A stretch of 64,000 nt of DNA from Geodermatophilus pulveris (GTDB lineage Bacteria; Actinomycetota; Actinomycetes; Mycobacteriales; Geodermatophilaceae), in the NCBI RefSeq assembly GCF_900188375.1, contig NZ_FZOO01000004.1, forward strand, positions 1-64,000. The letters are read 5' to 3'. This document shows, one piece after another, positions 25,424 through 33,580 of the stretch. Numbering within the stretch: the first letter of the stretch is position 1; each line of letters starts with the position of its first letter. The translations under genes were made by a program, and so were the position numbers. The notes below the pieces were generated by a model. The model was given only the letters and a program-made list of their open reading frames with translations, was not told the origin of the DNA and did no database searches.

Positions 25424-25714
25424 CTACCGCGCCTCGTAGGTCAGGCAGTCGGCCGCGTCGGCGCCCGGGCCGACGCGCACGCTCGGCGCGTGGCACTCCA
25501 GCTTGTCGTTGTGCACGCAGTCCGCCCGGTGGCAGGCCCCGACCAGCCCGGTGCGGTCCAGCCCGCCGCGGAAGCTGATCTCCACGAAGGTGCCGCAGTG
25601 GGCGTGGTCGCCACCCACCGTGATCGCGCCGGCGTGGCAACTGGACTCGGCGTTGTACGAGCAGCTGCTCACGGCGCAGGTCTGGACCTGGGGCATGTCC
25701 TGGAGAGAGGTCAT
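25424..25714 (-). CDS. DUF1540-type cysteine-rich protein with two repeats
   Basis: 96 residues with two tandem copies of a four-cysteine module. Copy 1 runs from CAVSSCSYNAESSCHAG to HCGTF, and copy 2 from CHRADCVHNDKLECHAP to DCLTY. This spacing is that of DUF1540, a probable small metal-binding domain. The ATG at 25714 was chosen; an in-frame upstream ATG at 25750 adds only a low-quality segment. It is convergent with the iron-box gene, 26 nt between stops. Function unknown. Confidence 0.75.
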   Translation of the reverse strand: MTSLQDMPQVQTCAVSSCSYNAESSCHAGAITVGGDHAHCGTFVEISFRGGLDRTGLVGACHRADCVHNDKLECHAPSVRVGPGADAADCLTYEAR

Positions 25715-25896
25715 GGACCCAGGTTGGCACAGCCGCACGGGCCCCGCCACGAAGCTGAGGCTTGCCTGACGTGCAGGTCAGCGGGCTGCCGAGCGCCCCG
25801 GACGGGTGATGTCCCGGTGATCTCACAGCCGGCGCGCGACCACCTCCGAGCCACGGCGGGGACCATGGGTCCCGGAGAGGGAGGAGGTGGCCGCAC

Positions 25897-26496
25897 GTGG
25901 TCGTAGCGACCGGACCGGCCGCCACGGGGGACCGGCGGGCCTGCGGGCGTCGGGCACCGGGCGGCGTGCTCGTCGTGGTCGGGGGGCTGCCCGGGAGCGG
26001 GAAGACGACGCTGCTGCGCCGGCTGATGGCCGAGCGGGTGCCCGGGGTCGTCGGCCTGGACTCCGAGGACGTCGCCGCCCGGGTGCGGGCTCCGGGCGTC
26101 CCCTACCGGCTGGTCCGCCCGCTGGTGCACGGCTGGCACCGGGTGCGGGTGCTGTGCGCCGTCGCCGGGTCCGCCCCGGCCGTCGTGCTCACCGACCCGT
26201 GGACCCGCCCGTGGTGGCGCGCCGTCGTGCTGGGCACGGCGCGGCGCGCCGGCCGCTCGGTCCGGCTGGTGCTGCTGGACGCCCCGCGGGAGGTCGCCGA
26301 GAGCGGGCAGGCCGCGCGGGGCCGGGCGATCCCGGCGAGGTCGATGCGCCGGCACGCCGCCCGCTGGGAGGACCTGCTGCGGTCGGTGACCGGGCCGGAC
26401 GGCGGTGCGGGGCCGGACCCGGTGACCGTCGTGGACCGGCCGCGGGCCGACCGGCTCACCCTGGCCGACGTCGTGCTCGGCCGGGCCGCGGCCTGA
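25897..26496 (+). CDS. P-loop NTPase / small-molecule kinase-like protein
   Basis: 199 residues. Walker [15 protein letters not shown] lies near residues 29-42, and [12 protein letters not shown] may be a Walker-B-like strand. [20 protein letters not shown] resembles the lid/LID-type region of zeta-toxin or polynucleotide-kinase-like AAA_33 enzymes. The substrate is unknown. The GTG at 25897 follows GGAGGAGG. Several arginines around 135-150 could bind phosphate. It is a single-gene unit, convergent with the next gene. Confidence 0.65.
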   Translation: MVVATGPAATGDRRACGRRAPGGVLVVVGGLPGSGKTTLLRRLMAERVPGVVGLDSEDVAARVRAPGVPYRLVRPLVHGWHRVRVLCAVAGSAPAVVLTDPWTRPWWRAVVLGTARRAGRSVRLVLLDAPREVAESGQAARGRAIPARSMRRHAARWEDLLRSVTGPDGGAGPDPVTVVDRPRADRLTLADVVLGRAAA

Positions 26497-26511
26497 GCCC
26501 CGGCGGGGATC

Positions 26512-26943
26512 TCACCGACGGGCCCGCCGGCGGGCCGCCCGGCGCGCCGCGGCCGCCCGGCGGCGTTCCCGCTCCTGCTGCTCCCGGACCCGCGCGGCCC
26601 GCTCGCGGGCGGCCGTCGCCGTCCCGGGCGGGTAGCCGGCCTTCTTGACCCGGTTCTCGGTCGTCTCGGCCATGTAGGCCAGCGAGAAGACCAGCCCGAG
26701 CAGCAGCCCGCCGAGGGCGGTCATCAGCCGGATCCACGCCGGCGCGGGGACCAGCGCGACGATCAGCACGATGGGCACGGCCATCTGCACCAGCGCGCGG
26801 GCCAGGTGCCGCAGCCCCCAGGTGCGGGTCGTCGTGTCGTGCAGGACCCACGGGGAGTACCGGGCCGGCAGGCCGCCGCCCATGGCGTAGCCCAGCCAGC
26901 GCAGGACCCCGGGACGTGCGGGCGGCCGGCTCGTCGTCCCCAT
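26512..26943 (-). CDS. DUF5313 membrane protein
   Basis: 143 residues. The N-terminus carries the DUF5313 pattern LRWLGYAMGGGLPARYSPWV with HDTTTRTWGLRHLAR. Two membrane helices follow (AVPIVLIVALVPAPAWI and ALGGLLLGLVFSLAYMAE), and then a highly basic C-terminal tail. The family is an actinobacterial membrane protein of unknown function. The ATG at 26943 is the first of the conserved frame. Confidence 0.75.
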   Translation of the reverse strand: MGTTSRPPARPGVLRWLGYAMGGGLPARYSPWVLHDTTTRTWGLRHLARALVQMAVPIVLIVALVPAPAWIRLMTALGGLLLGLVFSLAYMAETTENRVKKAGYPPGTATAARERAARVREQQERERRRAAAARRAARRRARR

Positions 26944-27002
26944 GCACGCAGTGTGGCCCGCCGCCGCGGGGCGGGCCGGGCCGGCCCGGGTGGGGCACGG
27001 CC

Positions 27003-27122
27003 GTGGAGGCGCCGCTGGTCGCAGCCCTCGGTGCCCTCATCGCGGTCGTGGAGGCGTGCGGGGCCGCCGTGGTCGTCGTCGGGGCGCTGTCTGGTGGCCC
27101 GGCCCGGCGGGCGCGGTCGTAG
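27003..27122 (+). pseudogene. possible DUF1622-like N-terminal fragment
   Basis: 39 codons from GTG 27003: a hydrophobic segment APLVAALGALIAVVEACGAA then VVVVGALSGG and an arginine-rich end. It resembles the first membrane helix of DUF1622 proteins, which are normally about 110-130 residues. It may be a real tiny membrane protein, a truncated relic or chance. No clear ribosome site. Confidence 0.25.
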
Positions 27123-27132
27123 GGTCGCCGGC

Positions 27133-27954
27133 ATGCTGCCCCCCGTCGTGGACCCGGCCTGGCTGCGCGTGCACGGGGGCGGGGTGGTGGTCGCCGACGT
27201 CCGCTGGTACCTCGACGGCCGGTCCGGCCGCGCGGCCTACGACGCCGGGCACCTGCCCGGCGCGGTGTTCGTGGACCTCGACCGGTGGCTGGCCGGGCCG
27301 CCCTCCCCGGCCGGCGGCCGGCACCCGCTGCCCGACCCCGCCGTCTTCGCCGAGGGCATGGCCGCCCTCGGCATCGGCGACGACGACACCGTGGTCGCCT
27401 ACGACGACGCCGGCGGGGTCGTCGCCGCGCGCCTGGTGTGGATGCTGCGGGTGACCGGGCACGCAGCGGCCCTGCTCGACGGCGGGGTGCGGGCGTGGGA
27501 CGGGCCGCTGGAGCAGGCGGCACCCGACCGCGCACCGGCCGTGTTCACCCCGCGTCCCTGGCCGGTCGAGCGCCTGGCCGGCGTGGAGGACGTGCTCGAC
27601 CCGTCGGGGGTGGTCCTCGACGCCCGCGAGCCCGCGCGGTACCGCGGCGACCGGGAGCCGGTCGACCCGCGGGCCGGGCACGTGCCGGGGGCGGTCAACG
27701 TGCCCTGCCGGGGCAACCTGGACGGCGACGGGCGCTTCCTGCCGGCCGCCGAGCTGCGCCGCCGCTACGCCGAGGCCGGCGTGACCGGGGACGGCGACGT
27801 GGTCGTCTACTGCGGCTCGGGGGTCACCGCCTGCCACGACCTGCTGGCCCTGGAGGTCGCGGGCCTGCCCGCCGGGCGGCTGTACCCGGGCTCGTGGTCG
27901 CAGTACAGCGCCGACCCGGACCGGCCGGTCGTCGTCAGCGACCGGCCGTCCTGA
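27133..27954 (+). CDS. sulfurtransferase (two-domain rhodanese, thiosulfate/3-mercaptopyruvate type)
   Basis: 273 residues with two rhodanese domains. The first (about 1-130) begins VVVADVRWYLDG with YDAGHLPGAVFVDLD and carries no active-site cysteine (VAYDDAGGVVAAR). The second (about 150-273) has GHVPGAVNVPCRGNLD and the active loop YCGSGVTAC, where the first cysteine takes up sulfur. CGSGVTA is the usual loop for this class. The ATG at 27133 was chosen; the longer in-frame reading upstream is not protein-like. It is convergent with the GGDEF-EAL gene. Confidence 0.92.
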   Translation: MLPPVVDPAWLRVHGGGVVVADVRWYLDGRSGRAAYDAGHLPGAVFVDLDRWLAGPPSPAGGRHPLPDPAVFAEGMAALGIGDDDTVVAYDDAGGVVAARLVWMLRVTGHAAALLDGGVRAWDGPLEQAAPDRAPAVFTPRPWPVERLAGVEDVLDPSGVVLDAREPARYRGDREPVDPRAGHVPGAVNVPCRGNLDGDGRFLPAAELRRRYAEAGVTGDGDVVVYCGSGVTACHDLLALEVAGLPAGRLYPGSWSQYSADPDRPVVVSDRPS

Positions 27955-27960
27955 CGGCGG

Positions 27961-29826
27961 TCAGGGCCGGGCGGCGAGCACCGTCCCCGGACGGGGCGAC
28001 GGGACCCCGGCGAGGGCGGTGGGGCCCTGCACGGCGGCGGGCCTGGGCCGGCCGAAGAGGTACCCCTGCGCGTGCGAGCAGGACAGCCGGCCGAGGACCG
28101 CGTGCTGCTCCTCGGTCTCGACGCCCTCGGCCACCACCCCGAGCTCCAGGCTGCGGGCCAGTTCGATGATCGAGGCCACCAGGGTGGTCGACCGACCACC
28201 GGAGCCCAGGTCCTGCACGAAGCTGCGGTCGATCTTCACCACGTCCGCGGGCAGTCGGCGCAGGTAGGACAGGCTCGAGTAGCCGGTGCCGAAGTCGTCG
28301 ATGGCGATGCGGACGCCCAGGCGGCGCAGCGCCCGGAGGACGTCGACCACCGCCTCGACGTCATGGATGAGCACGCCTTCGGTCACCTCGAGGGTCACCT
28401 GCCCCGCGGGCAGCCCGCTGTCGGCCAGCACCGCGCGCACGGTGGACACCACGTCGTCGTCCAGCAGCTGCCGCGGGGAGAGGTTGACCGCGATGTCGAT
28501 CGGCCGGCCGGCCTCCCACGACCACCGGGCCGCCTGGCCGGTCGCCTCGGCGAGCACCCAGCGGCCGATCTCGACGATGGCGCCGCTCTCCTCGGCCAGC
28601 GGGATGAAGTCCATCGGGGGCACCGGCCCACGGGTGGGGTGCTCCCAGCGCAGCAGCGCCTCGTAGCCGGTGGTCACCCCGTCGCTCAGGTCGACGGTCG
28701 GCTGGTAGTGGACCGCGAGCTGGCCGTCGGCGATGGCGGACTCCAGGTCGGTGATCAGCTCGGCCTTCGTCTGGGCGGCCTGCTCCATGCCCTCCGCGTA
28801 GACGACCACCCGGTTCTTGCCGGACGACTTCGCCAGGTACATCGCCAGGTCGGCGTTGCGCAGCAGCGTGCCCGCGGAGCGCTCGCCGGCCGAGGTGGAG
28901 TCAGCGACGCCGATGCTCACCCGCACGCTGATGGCCCGGCCCTCGATGACCACCGGGTCGGCCAGGGCGCCGAGCACCCGCTCGCCGATGCCCGCGGCCG
29001 TGCGAGCGGAGCCGGCCACGACGACGGCGAACTCGTCGCCCCCGAGCCGGGCCACCTGGTCGACCGAGCGCACGCAGTCTGCGATCCGCCGGCTGACGGT
29101 CGTCAACAGCTGGTCGCCGACGGCGTGCCCGCGGGAGTCGTTGACGTCCTTGAAGTCGTCGAGGTCGAGGAACAGCACGCTGGTCGGGCTCGAGCACCGC
29201 GCCAGCATCCGGGCGGTGGTCTCCAGCAGCAGCGTGCGGTTGGCCAGGCCGGTGAGCGGGTCGCGCAGCCCCTGCTGCTCGTTGAGCCGCCACGCGGCCA
29301 GGTGGGCCAGGCTCGCGGCCAGCACGAACGCCCCGTGCACGAGGGCCCATGTCCAGGGCGAGTGCGGCGCGGCGTCGGGCCCGAACACCGCGTGCGGGAA
29401 CAGCGTGCCCACGACGCCGTGGTGCGCCAGGACGACGGCCAGCGCCATCCCGAAGGGCAGCCAGTCCTGGTAGAGCGCGGCCAGCCCGACCATGACGAAG
29501 AAGTGGCAGTGGGCCTCCGTGAGGCCCTCCGTCGACCAGACGAGGACCACAGAGGCCGTGAGCAGGCTGGCCGTGGCTGCCGCTGAGCGCAGCCCTCGGC
29601 CGGCCCCGGGCAGCACCGTGAGCAGCAGGGGGCAGGCGACGGCGAGCGTGACCAGGCCGGCGGCGAGCGGCGAGCGGCCGAGCAGCAGCGTCATGAGGCC
29701 GAGGCCCCCCGCCTGGGTGGCGGCGACCAGCAGGACGGCGCGGTGTCGCCGCTGCCACACCTCCTCGGGGAGGTGCCGGCCCTCGGGGAGGGCCGTCGCG
29801 AGCCGCTGGGGCAGTGCTCGGGTCAT
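27961..29826 (-). CDS. membrane-bound GGDEF-EAL protein (c-di-GMP turnover)
   Basis: 621 residues. About 1-180 hold five or six membrane helices with paired histidines. A diguanylate cyclase domain (about 185-345) has intact GGDEF at 262-266 and an inhibitory I-site RSVD (253-256) five residues before it. The EAL phosphodiesterase domain (about 355-600) has E389-A-L and VKIDRSFVQDLG. Both motifs are intact, so it could make or degrade c-di-GMP. ATG 29826 starts the gene. It is a single-gene unit. Confidence 0.93.
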   Translation of the reverse strand: MTRALPQRLATALPEGRHLPEEVWQRRHRAVLLVAATQAGGLGLMTLLLGRSPLAAGLVTLAVACPLLLTVLPGAGRGLRSAAATASLLTASVVLVWSTEGLTEAHCHFFVMVGLAALYQDWLPFGMALAVVLAHHGVVGTLFPHAVFGPDAAPHSPWTWALVHGAFVLAASLAHLAAWRLNEQQGLRDPLTGLANRTLLLETTARMLARCSSPTSVLFLDLDDFKDVNDSRGHAVGDQLLTTVSRRIADCVRSVDQVARLGGDEFAVVVAGSARTAAGIGERVLGALADPVVIEGRAISVRVSIGVADSTSAGERSAGTLLRNADLAMYLAKSSGKNRVVVYAEGMEQAAQTKAELITDLESAIADGQLAVHYQPTVDLSDGVTTGYEALLRWEHPTRGPVPPMDFIPLAEESGAIVEIGRWVLAEATGQAARWSWEAGRPIDIAVNLSPRQLLDDDVVSTVRAVLADSGLPAGQVTLEVTEGVLIHDVEAVVDVLRALRRLGVRIAIDDFGTGYSSLSYLRRLPADVVKIDRSFVQDLGSGGRSTTLVASIIELARSLELGVVAEGVETEEQHAVLGRLSCSHAQGYLFGRPRPAAVQGPTALAGVPSPRPGTVLAARP

Positions 29827-30017
29827 GCGGCTGTCTTCGACCGCGCGGCGATGGTCGTCCAGCGCACGCCGGGGCGGGTCATCCGTCCGGGGGTGCCGCA
29901 GGGGTCGGCCCGACTGGCCGCCGGCCGGCCGGTGGGTGAGGGTGCGGGGGTGCCGGGAAGCCGTCCCCGGCCGGCGGGCGGGGGTGCCCGCGCCCCTCCG
30001 AGCCGAGGAGCCCAGCG

Positions 30018-31166
30018 ATGCGAGCCATGGTCTACCGGGGGCCGTACAAGGTGCGGGTCGAGGACAAGGACGTCCCGCGGATCGAGCACCCCAACGACGC
30101 GGTCGTGCGGGTGACGCTGGCCGCCATCTGCGGTTCCGACCTGCACCTCTACCACGGGATGATGCCGGACACCCGGGTCGGGCACACGTTCGGCCACGAG
30201 TTCATCGGCGTCGTCGAGCAGGTCGGCTCCTCGGTGCGGAGCCTGCAGGTGGGCGACCGGGTGATGGTGCCGTTCAACATCTCCTGCGGCAGCTGCTGGT
30301 TCTGCGTCCGCGGCCTGTACTCCAACTGCCACAACGTCAACCCCAACGCCACGGCGGTCGGCGGCATCTACGGCTACTCGCACACCACGGGCGGCTACGA
30401 CGGCGGGCAGGCGCAGTACGTCCGCGTCCCGTTCGCCGACGTCGGGCCGGTGCGCATCCCCGACTGGATGCACGACGAGGACGCCGTCCTGCTCACCGAC
30501 GCCGCCGCGACCGGGTACTTCGGCGCCCAGCTCGGCGACATCGCCGAGGGCGACACGGTCGTCGTCCTCGGCGCCGGGCCGGTGGGGCTGGTGGCCGCGC
30601 AGTCCGCGTGGCTGATGGGCGCCGGCCGGGTCATCGTGGTCGACCACCTGCAGGAGCGGCTGGACAAGGCGCGCACCATGGCGCACGCCGAGGTGCTCGA
30701 CTACGACGAGCACGCCGACGTCGTGGTCGAGCTCAAGAAGCAGACCGACTTCCTCGGCGCCGACGTCGTCATCGAGGCGGCGGGTGCGGAGGCCGACGGC
30801 AACCTGCTGCAGCAGGTCGCCGGCACCAAGCTCAAGCTGCAGGGCGGCTCGCCGGTGGCGCTGAACTGGGCGATCGACGGCGTGCGCAAGGGCGGCACGG
30901 TCGCCGTCGTCGGCGCCTACGGGCCGATCCCCAACGCGGTGAAGTTCGGCGACGCCCTCAACAAGGGCCTCACCCTGCGGATGAACCAGACGCCGGTGAA
31001 GCGGCAGTGGCCGCGGATGTTCGAGCACGTGCGCAACGGCCACCTCACGCCGCGGGCGATGGTCACCCACCGGTTCCCGCTGGAGCACGTCGCGGAGGCC
31101 TACCACGTGTTCTCCGCCAAGCTCGACGGCTGCATCAAGCCGCTGATCCTGCCCGACGCGGCCTGA
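30018..31166 (+). CDS. zinc-dependent alcohol dehydrogenase family protein
   Basis: 382-residue MDR-family dehydrogenase. The catalytic zinc ligands are in ICGSDLH and GHEFIG, and the structural zinc loop has CGSCWFCVRGLYSNC with four cysteines. The Rossmann motif is VVVLGAGPVGLVAA. The length and inserted loop with NPNATAVGGIYGYS resemble glutathione-independent formaldehyde dehydrogenase/threonine-dehydrogenase-like enzymes. The substrate is not determinable. The ATG at 30018 follows GAGGAG. The next gene starts 13 nt later, likely co-transcribed. Confidence 0.9.
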   Translation: MRAMVYRGPYKVRVEDKDVPRIEHPNDAVVRVTLAAICGSDLHLYHGMMPDTRVGHTFGHEFIGVVEQVGSSVRSLQVGDRVMVPFNISCGSCWFCVRGLYSNCHNVNPNATAVGGIYGYSHTTGGYDGGQAQYVRVPFADVGPVRIPDWMHDEDAVLLTDAAATGYFGAQLGDIAEGDTVVVLGAGPVGLVAAQSAWLMGAGRVIVVDHLQERLDKARTMAHAEVLDYDEHADVVVELKKQTDFLGADVVIEAAGAEADGNLLQQVAGTKLKLQGGSPVALNWAIDGVRKGGTVAVVGAYGPIPNAVKFGDALNKGLTLRMNQTPVKRQWPRMFEHVRNGHLTPRAMVTHRFPLEHVAEAYHVFSAKLDGCIKPLILPDAA

Positions 31167-31179
31167 GGGGAGCGCCACC

Positions 31180-31764
31180 GTGACCGACCCCGACGTCCCC
31201 AGCGCCTACGTCCGGGACAAGCGCACCCCCCGCGAGACCCGCGAGCAGCTGCGGGCCCGCATCCCCGGGTGGGGCGCCGACCTCGACCCCGCCGACCGGC
31301 CGTCGTACCCGCGGCTGCGCTACGACCCGGGGGCCACCGGGGCGCACTGGGACTTCCCCGAGCGGCAGCCCGGCCACGAGGGCAGGGAGCGGTCGGTCGA
31401 GCACGCCTTCGTCACCCCGGTCTTCGGCACCGCCCAGCCGCTGCACGGCGTGTCCGGAGCGGTGCGCCGGTACGCCTACCGGCGGTTCAGCGAGGGCCGG
31501 CTGGCGCACTGGCTGCTGCTGGTCGCCGGTGACCGCCTCGACGCCTGGGGTGCCCACCTGCGCTCGTTCGCCTCCGCCCGCCCCGACGTGCCGGCCACCG
31601 GCCTGCGCACCGAGGCCACCCGGAGCGGGCCGCACTCCCGGCGCGGGCGCTCCGACGCCCGGCACCAGCTGCTCGACCCGGTCGTCGTCGCCGGGCCGTG
31701 GGTGGCCGGCGCGGCGGTGGCCTGGACCGGCGGCCGCCGGCTGGTGCGGGCCCTGCGCCGCTGA
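31180..31764 (+). CDS. hypothetical protein downstream of the alcohol dehydrogenase
   Basis: 194 residues, soluble and arginine-rich. The N-terminus (DKRTPRETREQLRARIPGWG) and RPSYPRLRYDPGATGAHWDF look like a conserved region. A weakly hydrophobic segment (HWLLLVAGDRLDAWGAHL, then VVVAGPWVAGAAVAW) lies in the second half. I do not recognise it. The GTG at 31180 has GAGGGGAG upstream. Tight spacing to the dehydrogenase suggests a shared function. Confidence 0.6.
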   Translation: MTDPDVPSAYVRDKRTPRETREQLRARIPGWGADLDPADRPSYPRLRYDPGATGAHWDFPERQPGHEGRERSVEHAFVTPVFGTAQPLHGVSGAVRRYAYRRFSEGRLAHWLLLVAGDRLDAWGAHLRSFASARPDVPATGLRTEATRSGPHSRRGRSDARHQLLDPVVVAGPWVAGAAVAWTGGRRLVRALRR

Positions 31765-31802
31765 CCCCGGAGGGCGCGGCCGGCCCGTACCGGGGTGGCG
31801 GG

Positions 31803-31831
31803 TTGACGCGTGCCGGGCGGCGGGCCAGGGT
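31803..31831 (+). promoter_or_regulatory. weak promoter candidate for ppa
   Basis: TTGACG (31803-31808), a 17-nt spacer and CAGGGT (31826-31831) lie 57 nt upstream of the pyrophosphatase start. The -10 is poor. Confidence 0.25.
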
Positions 31832-31887
31832 CGCCTGACGCGGACGGGTCCAGCGCCGGACGGCCGACCGCCGAGGAGGTACTGCCC

Positions 31888-32406
31888 GTGCGAGCCGACG
31901 TGATCGTCGAGATCCCCAAGGGGTCGCGGAACAAGTACGAGTACGACCACGGGGTCGGACGGATCCGGCTGCAGCGGATGCTGTTCACCGCGACCGGCTA
32001 CCCGGGGGACTACGGCTTCGTGCCGGACACCCTGGCCGAGGACGGCGACCCCATCGACGCCCTGCTGCTGCTCGACGAGCCGACCTTCCCCGGCTGCCTG
32101 GTCACCGCCCGGGTCATCGGCGTGTTCTGGATGCACGACACCGAGGGCCGCGACGGCAAGCTGCTGTGCGTGCCGGCCGAGGACCCGCGGCACACCCACC
32201 TGCAGCGGCTCGAGGACGTCCCGATGCACCAGGTCGCCGAGATCTGGCACTTCTTCGAGATCTACGAGGCCCTGGAGCCGGGCAAGTCGGCCGAGACCCG
32301 CGGCGGCGGCTGGGAGGGCCGCAAGGACGCCGAGGCAGCGCTGGAGGACGCCCGGCGCCGGTACGCCGAGCAGGCCACGCCGGCGGCCACCGGCACGCTC
32401 GGCTGA
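31888..32406 (+). CDS. ppa: inorganic pyrophosphatase
   Basis: 172-residue family I soluble pyrophosphatase. It opens VIVEIPKGSRNKYEYD and has the signature region DGDPIDALLLLDEPTFPG with metal-binding aspartates. It pulls biosynthetic reactions by hydrolysing PPi. The GTG at 31888 has AGGAGGT 8 nt upstream; a 26-codon upstream extension is excluded because it covers the ribosome site. Length matches the actinobacterial enzyme. Confidence 0.97.
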   Translation: MRADVIVEIPKGSRNKYEYDHGVGRIRLQRMLFTATGYPGDYGFVPDTLAEDGDPIDALLLLDEPTFPGCLVTARVIGVFWMHDTEGRDGKLLCVPAEDPRHTHLQRLEDVPMHQVAEIWHFFEIYEALEPGKSAETRGGGWEGRKDAEAALEDARRRYAEQATPAATGTLG

Positions 32407-32422
32407 GCGTCCGGGCCGGCGC

Positions 32423-33580
32423 TCAGCGGGCGGCCAGCGCGGCACCCATCTGCTCCACGGCCCGGGTCAGCACCGGCCGCGGGGTGGCGACGTTCAGCCG
32501 GACGAACGCCGAGCCGGCCGCGCCGCACAGCGTGCCGTCGGTCAGCGCCACCCCGGCCCGGTCGAGGAAGAAGGCGGCCGGGTCGGCCAGGCCCAGGTCG
32601 CGGCAGTCCAGCCAGGCCAGGTAGGTGCCCTCGGGCGGGGTGTACCGGGCGCCGGGCAGGTGGGTGGCGACGAGGTCGGCCAGCAGTCGGCGGTTGCCGT
32701 CCAGGTACCCGAGGACGTCGTCCAGCCAGCCGGCGCCGCCGGTGTAGGCGGCGGTGTTGGCGACCACGCCCAGGGTGGACGCGCCGTGCTCGGCGTGCAG
32801 CCCCACCCGCGCCCACAGCCCGGCGTCGGCGGCGTCGGACAGCACCAGCTGCGCGCACTTGAGACCGGGCAGGTTCCACGCCTTGGACGCCGACGTGGCG
32901 GTGACCGCGTGCCCGGCCGGGACGTCGCCGAGCGAGGCGTAGGGCACGTGCCGCGACCCCGGGAACACCAGCGGGGCGTGGATCTCGTCGGAGAACACCC
33001 GCCCGCCGTGCCGGTCGACCACCTCGGCGACCGCGGTCATCTCCGCCGGCTCCAGCACCCGGCCGATCGGGTTGTGCGGGTTGCACAGCACCAGCAGGTG
33101 CCCGCCGGCGCGGAAGGCGGCGTCCAGCGCGTCGAGGTCGTACACGTACCGGTCGCCGTCGCGGGCCATCGGCACCTCGATGGCCTCGCGGCCCAGCACC
33201 GCGGGCAGCGTGAGGAACGGCATGTACGCCGGCGTCGGCAGGACGACCGCGCTGCCCGGCCGGGAGAAGTGCTCGACCGCCGCGGCCAGGCCGGCCAGCA
33301 CGTCGGCCACCGGGCGCACCCGCTCGGGCGGCACCTCCCAGCCGTACCGGTCGGCCGACCAGCCCGCGTACGCCTCGGCCATGCCGGTCAGCAGCCCCGG
33401 CGGCAGGTAGCCGAGGGCGCCGCCGGCCACCGCCGCGTGCAGCGCCTCGGTGACCGCGGGGGCGGTGCCGAGATCGGACTCCGCGACGAACATCCCGATG
33501 GCGTCGGGGTACAGCGTCCACTTCAGCCCGCCGCGGCGGCGCAGCTCCGCGACCGTCAGGTCGCCGAACGGGTCAGACAC
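32423..33580 (-). CDS. MalY/PatB-type PLP enzyme (cystathionine beta-lyase / aminotransferase)
   Basis: 385-residue fold-type I PLP enzyme. The PLP lysine is in SASKAWNLPGLKCAQ, the substrate/cofactor asparagine in NPHNPIGR, and the aspartate in FSDEIHAPLVF. The MalY/PatB branch cleaves C-S bonds of cystathionine or cysteine conjugates. It starts at GTG 33580, overlapping the end of the upstream oxidoreductase gene by 8 nt, so the two are co-translated. The physiological link to lactate or glycolate oxidation is not obvious. Confidence 0.88.
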   Translation of the reverse strand: MSDPFGDLTVAELRRRGGLKWTLYPDAIGMFVAESDLGTAPAVTEALHAAVAGGALGYLPPGLLTGMAEAYAGWSADRYGWEVPPERVRPVADVLAGLAAAVEHFSRPGSAVVLPTPAYMPFLTLPAVLGREAIEVPMARDGDRYVYDLDALDAAFRAGGHLLVLCNPHNPIGRVLEPAEMTAVAEVVDRHGGRVFSDEIHAPLVFPGSRHVPYASLGDVPAGHAVTATSASKAWNLPGLKCAQLVLSDAADAGLWARVGLHAEHGASTLGVVANTAAYTGGAGWLDDVLGYLDGNRRLLADLVATHLPGARYTPPEGTYLAWLDCRDLGLADPAAFFLDRAGVALTDGTLCGAAGSAFVRLNVATPRPVLTRAVEQMGAALAAR

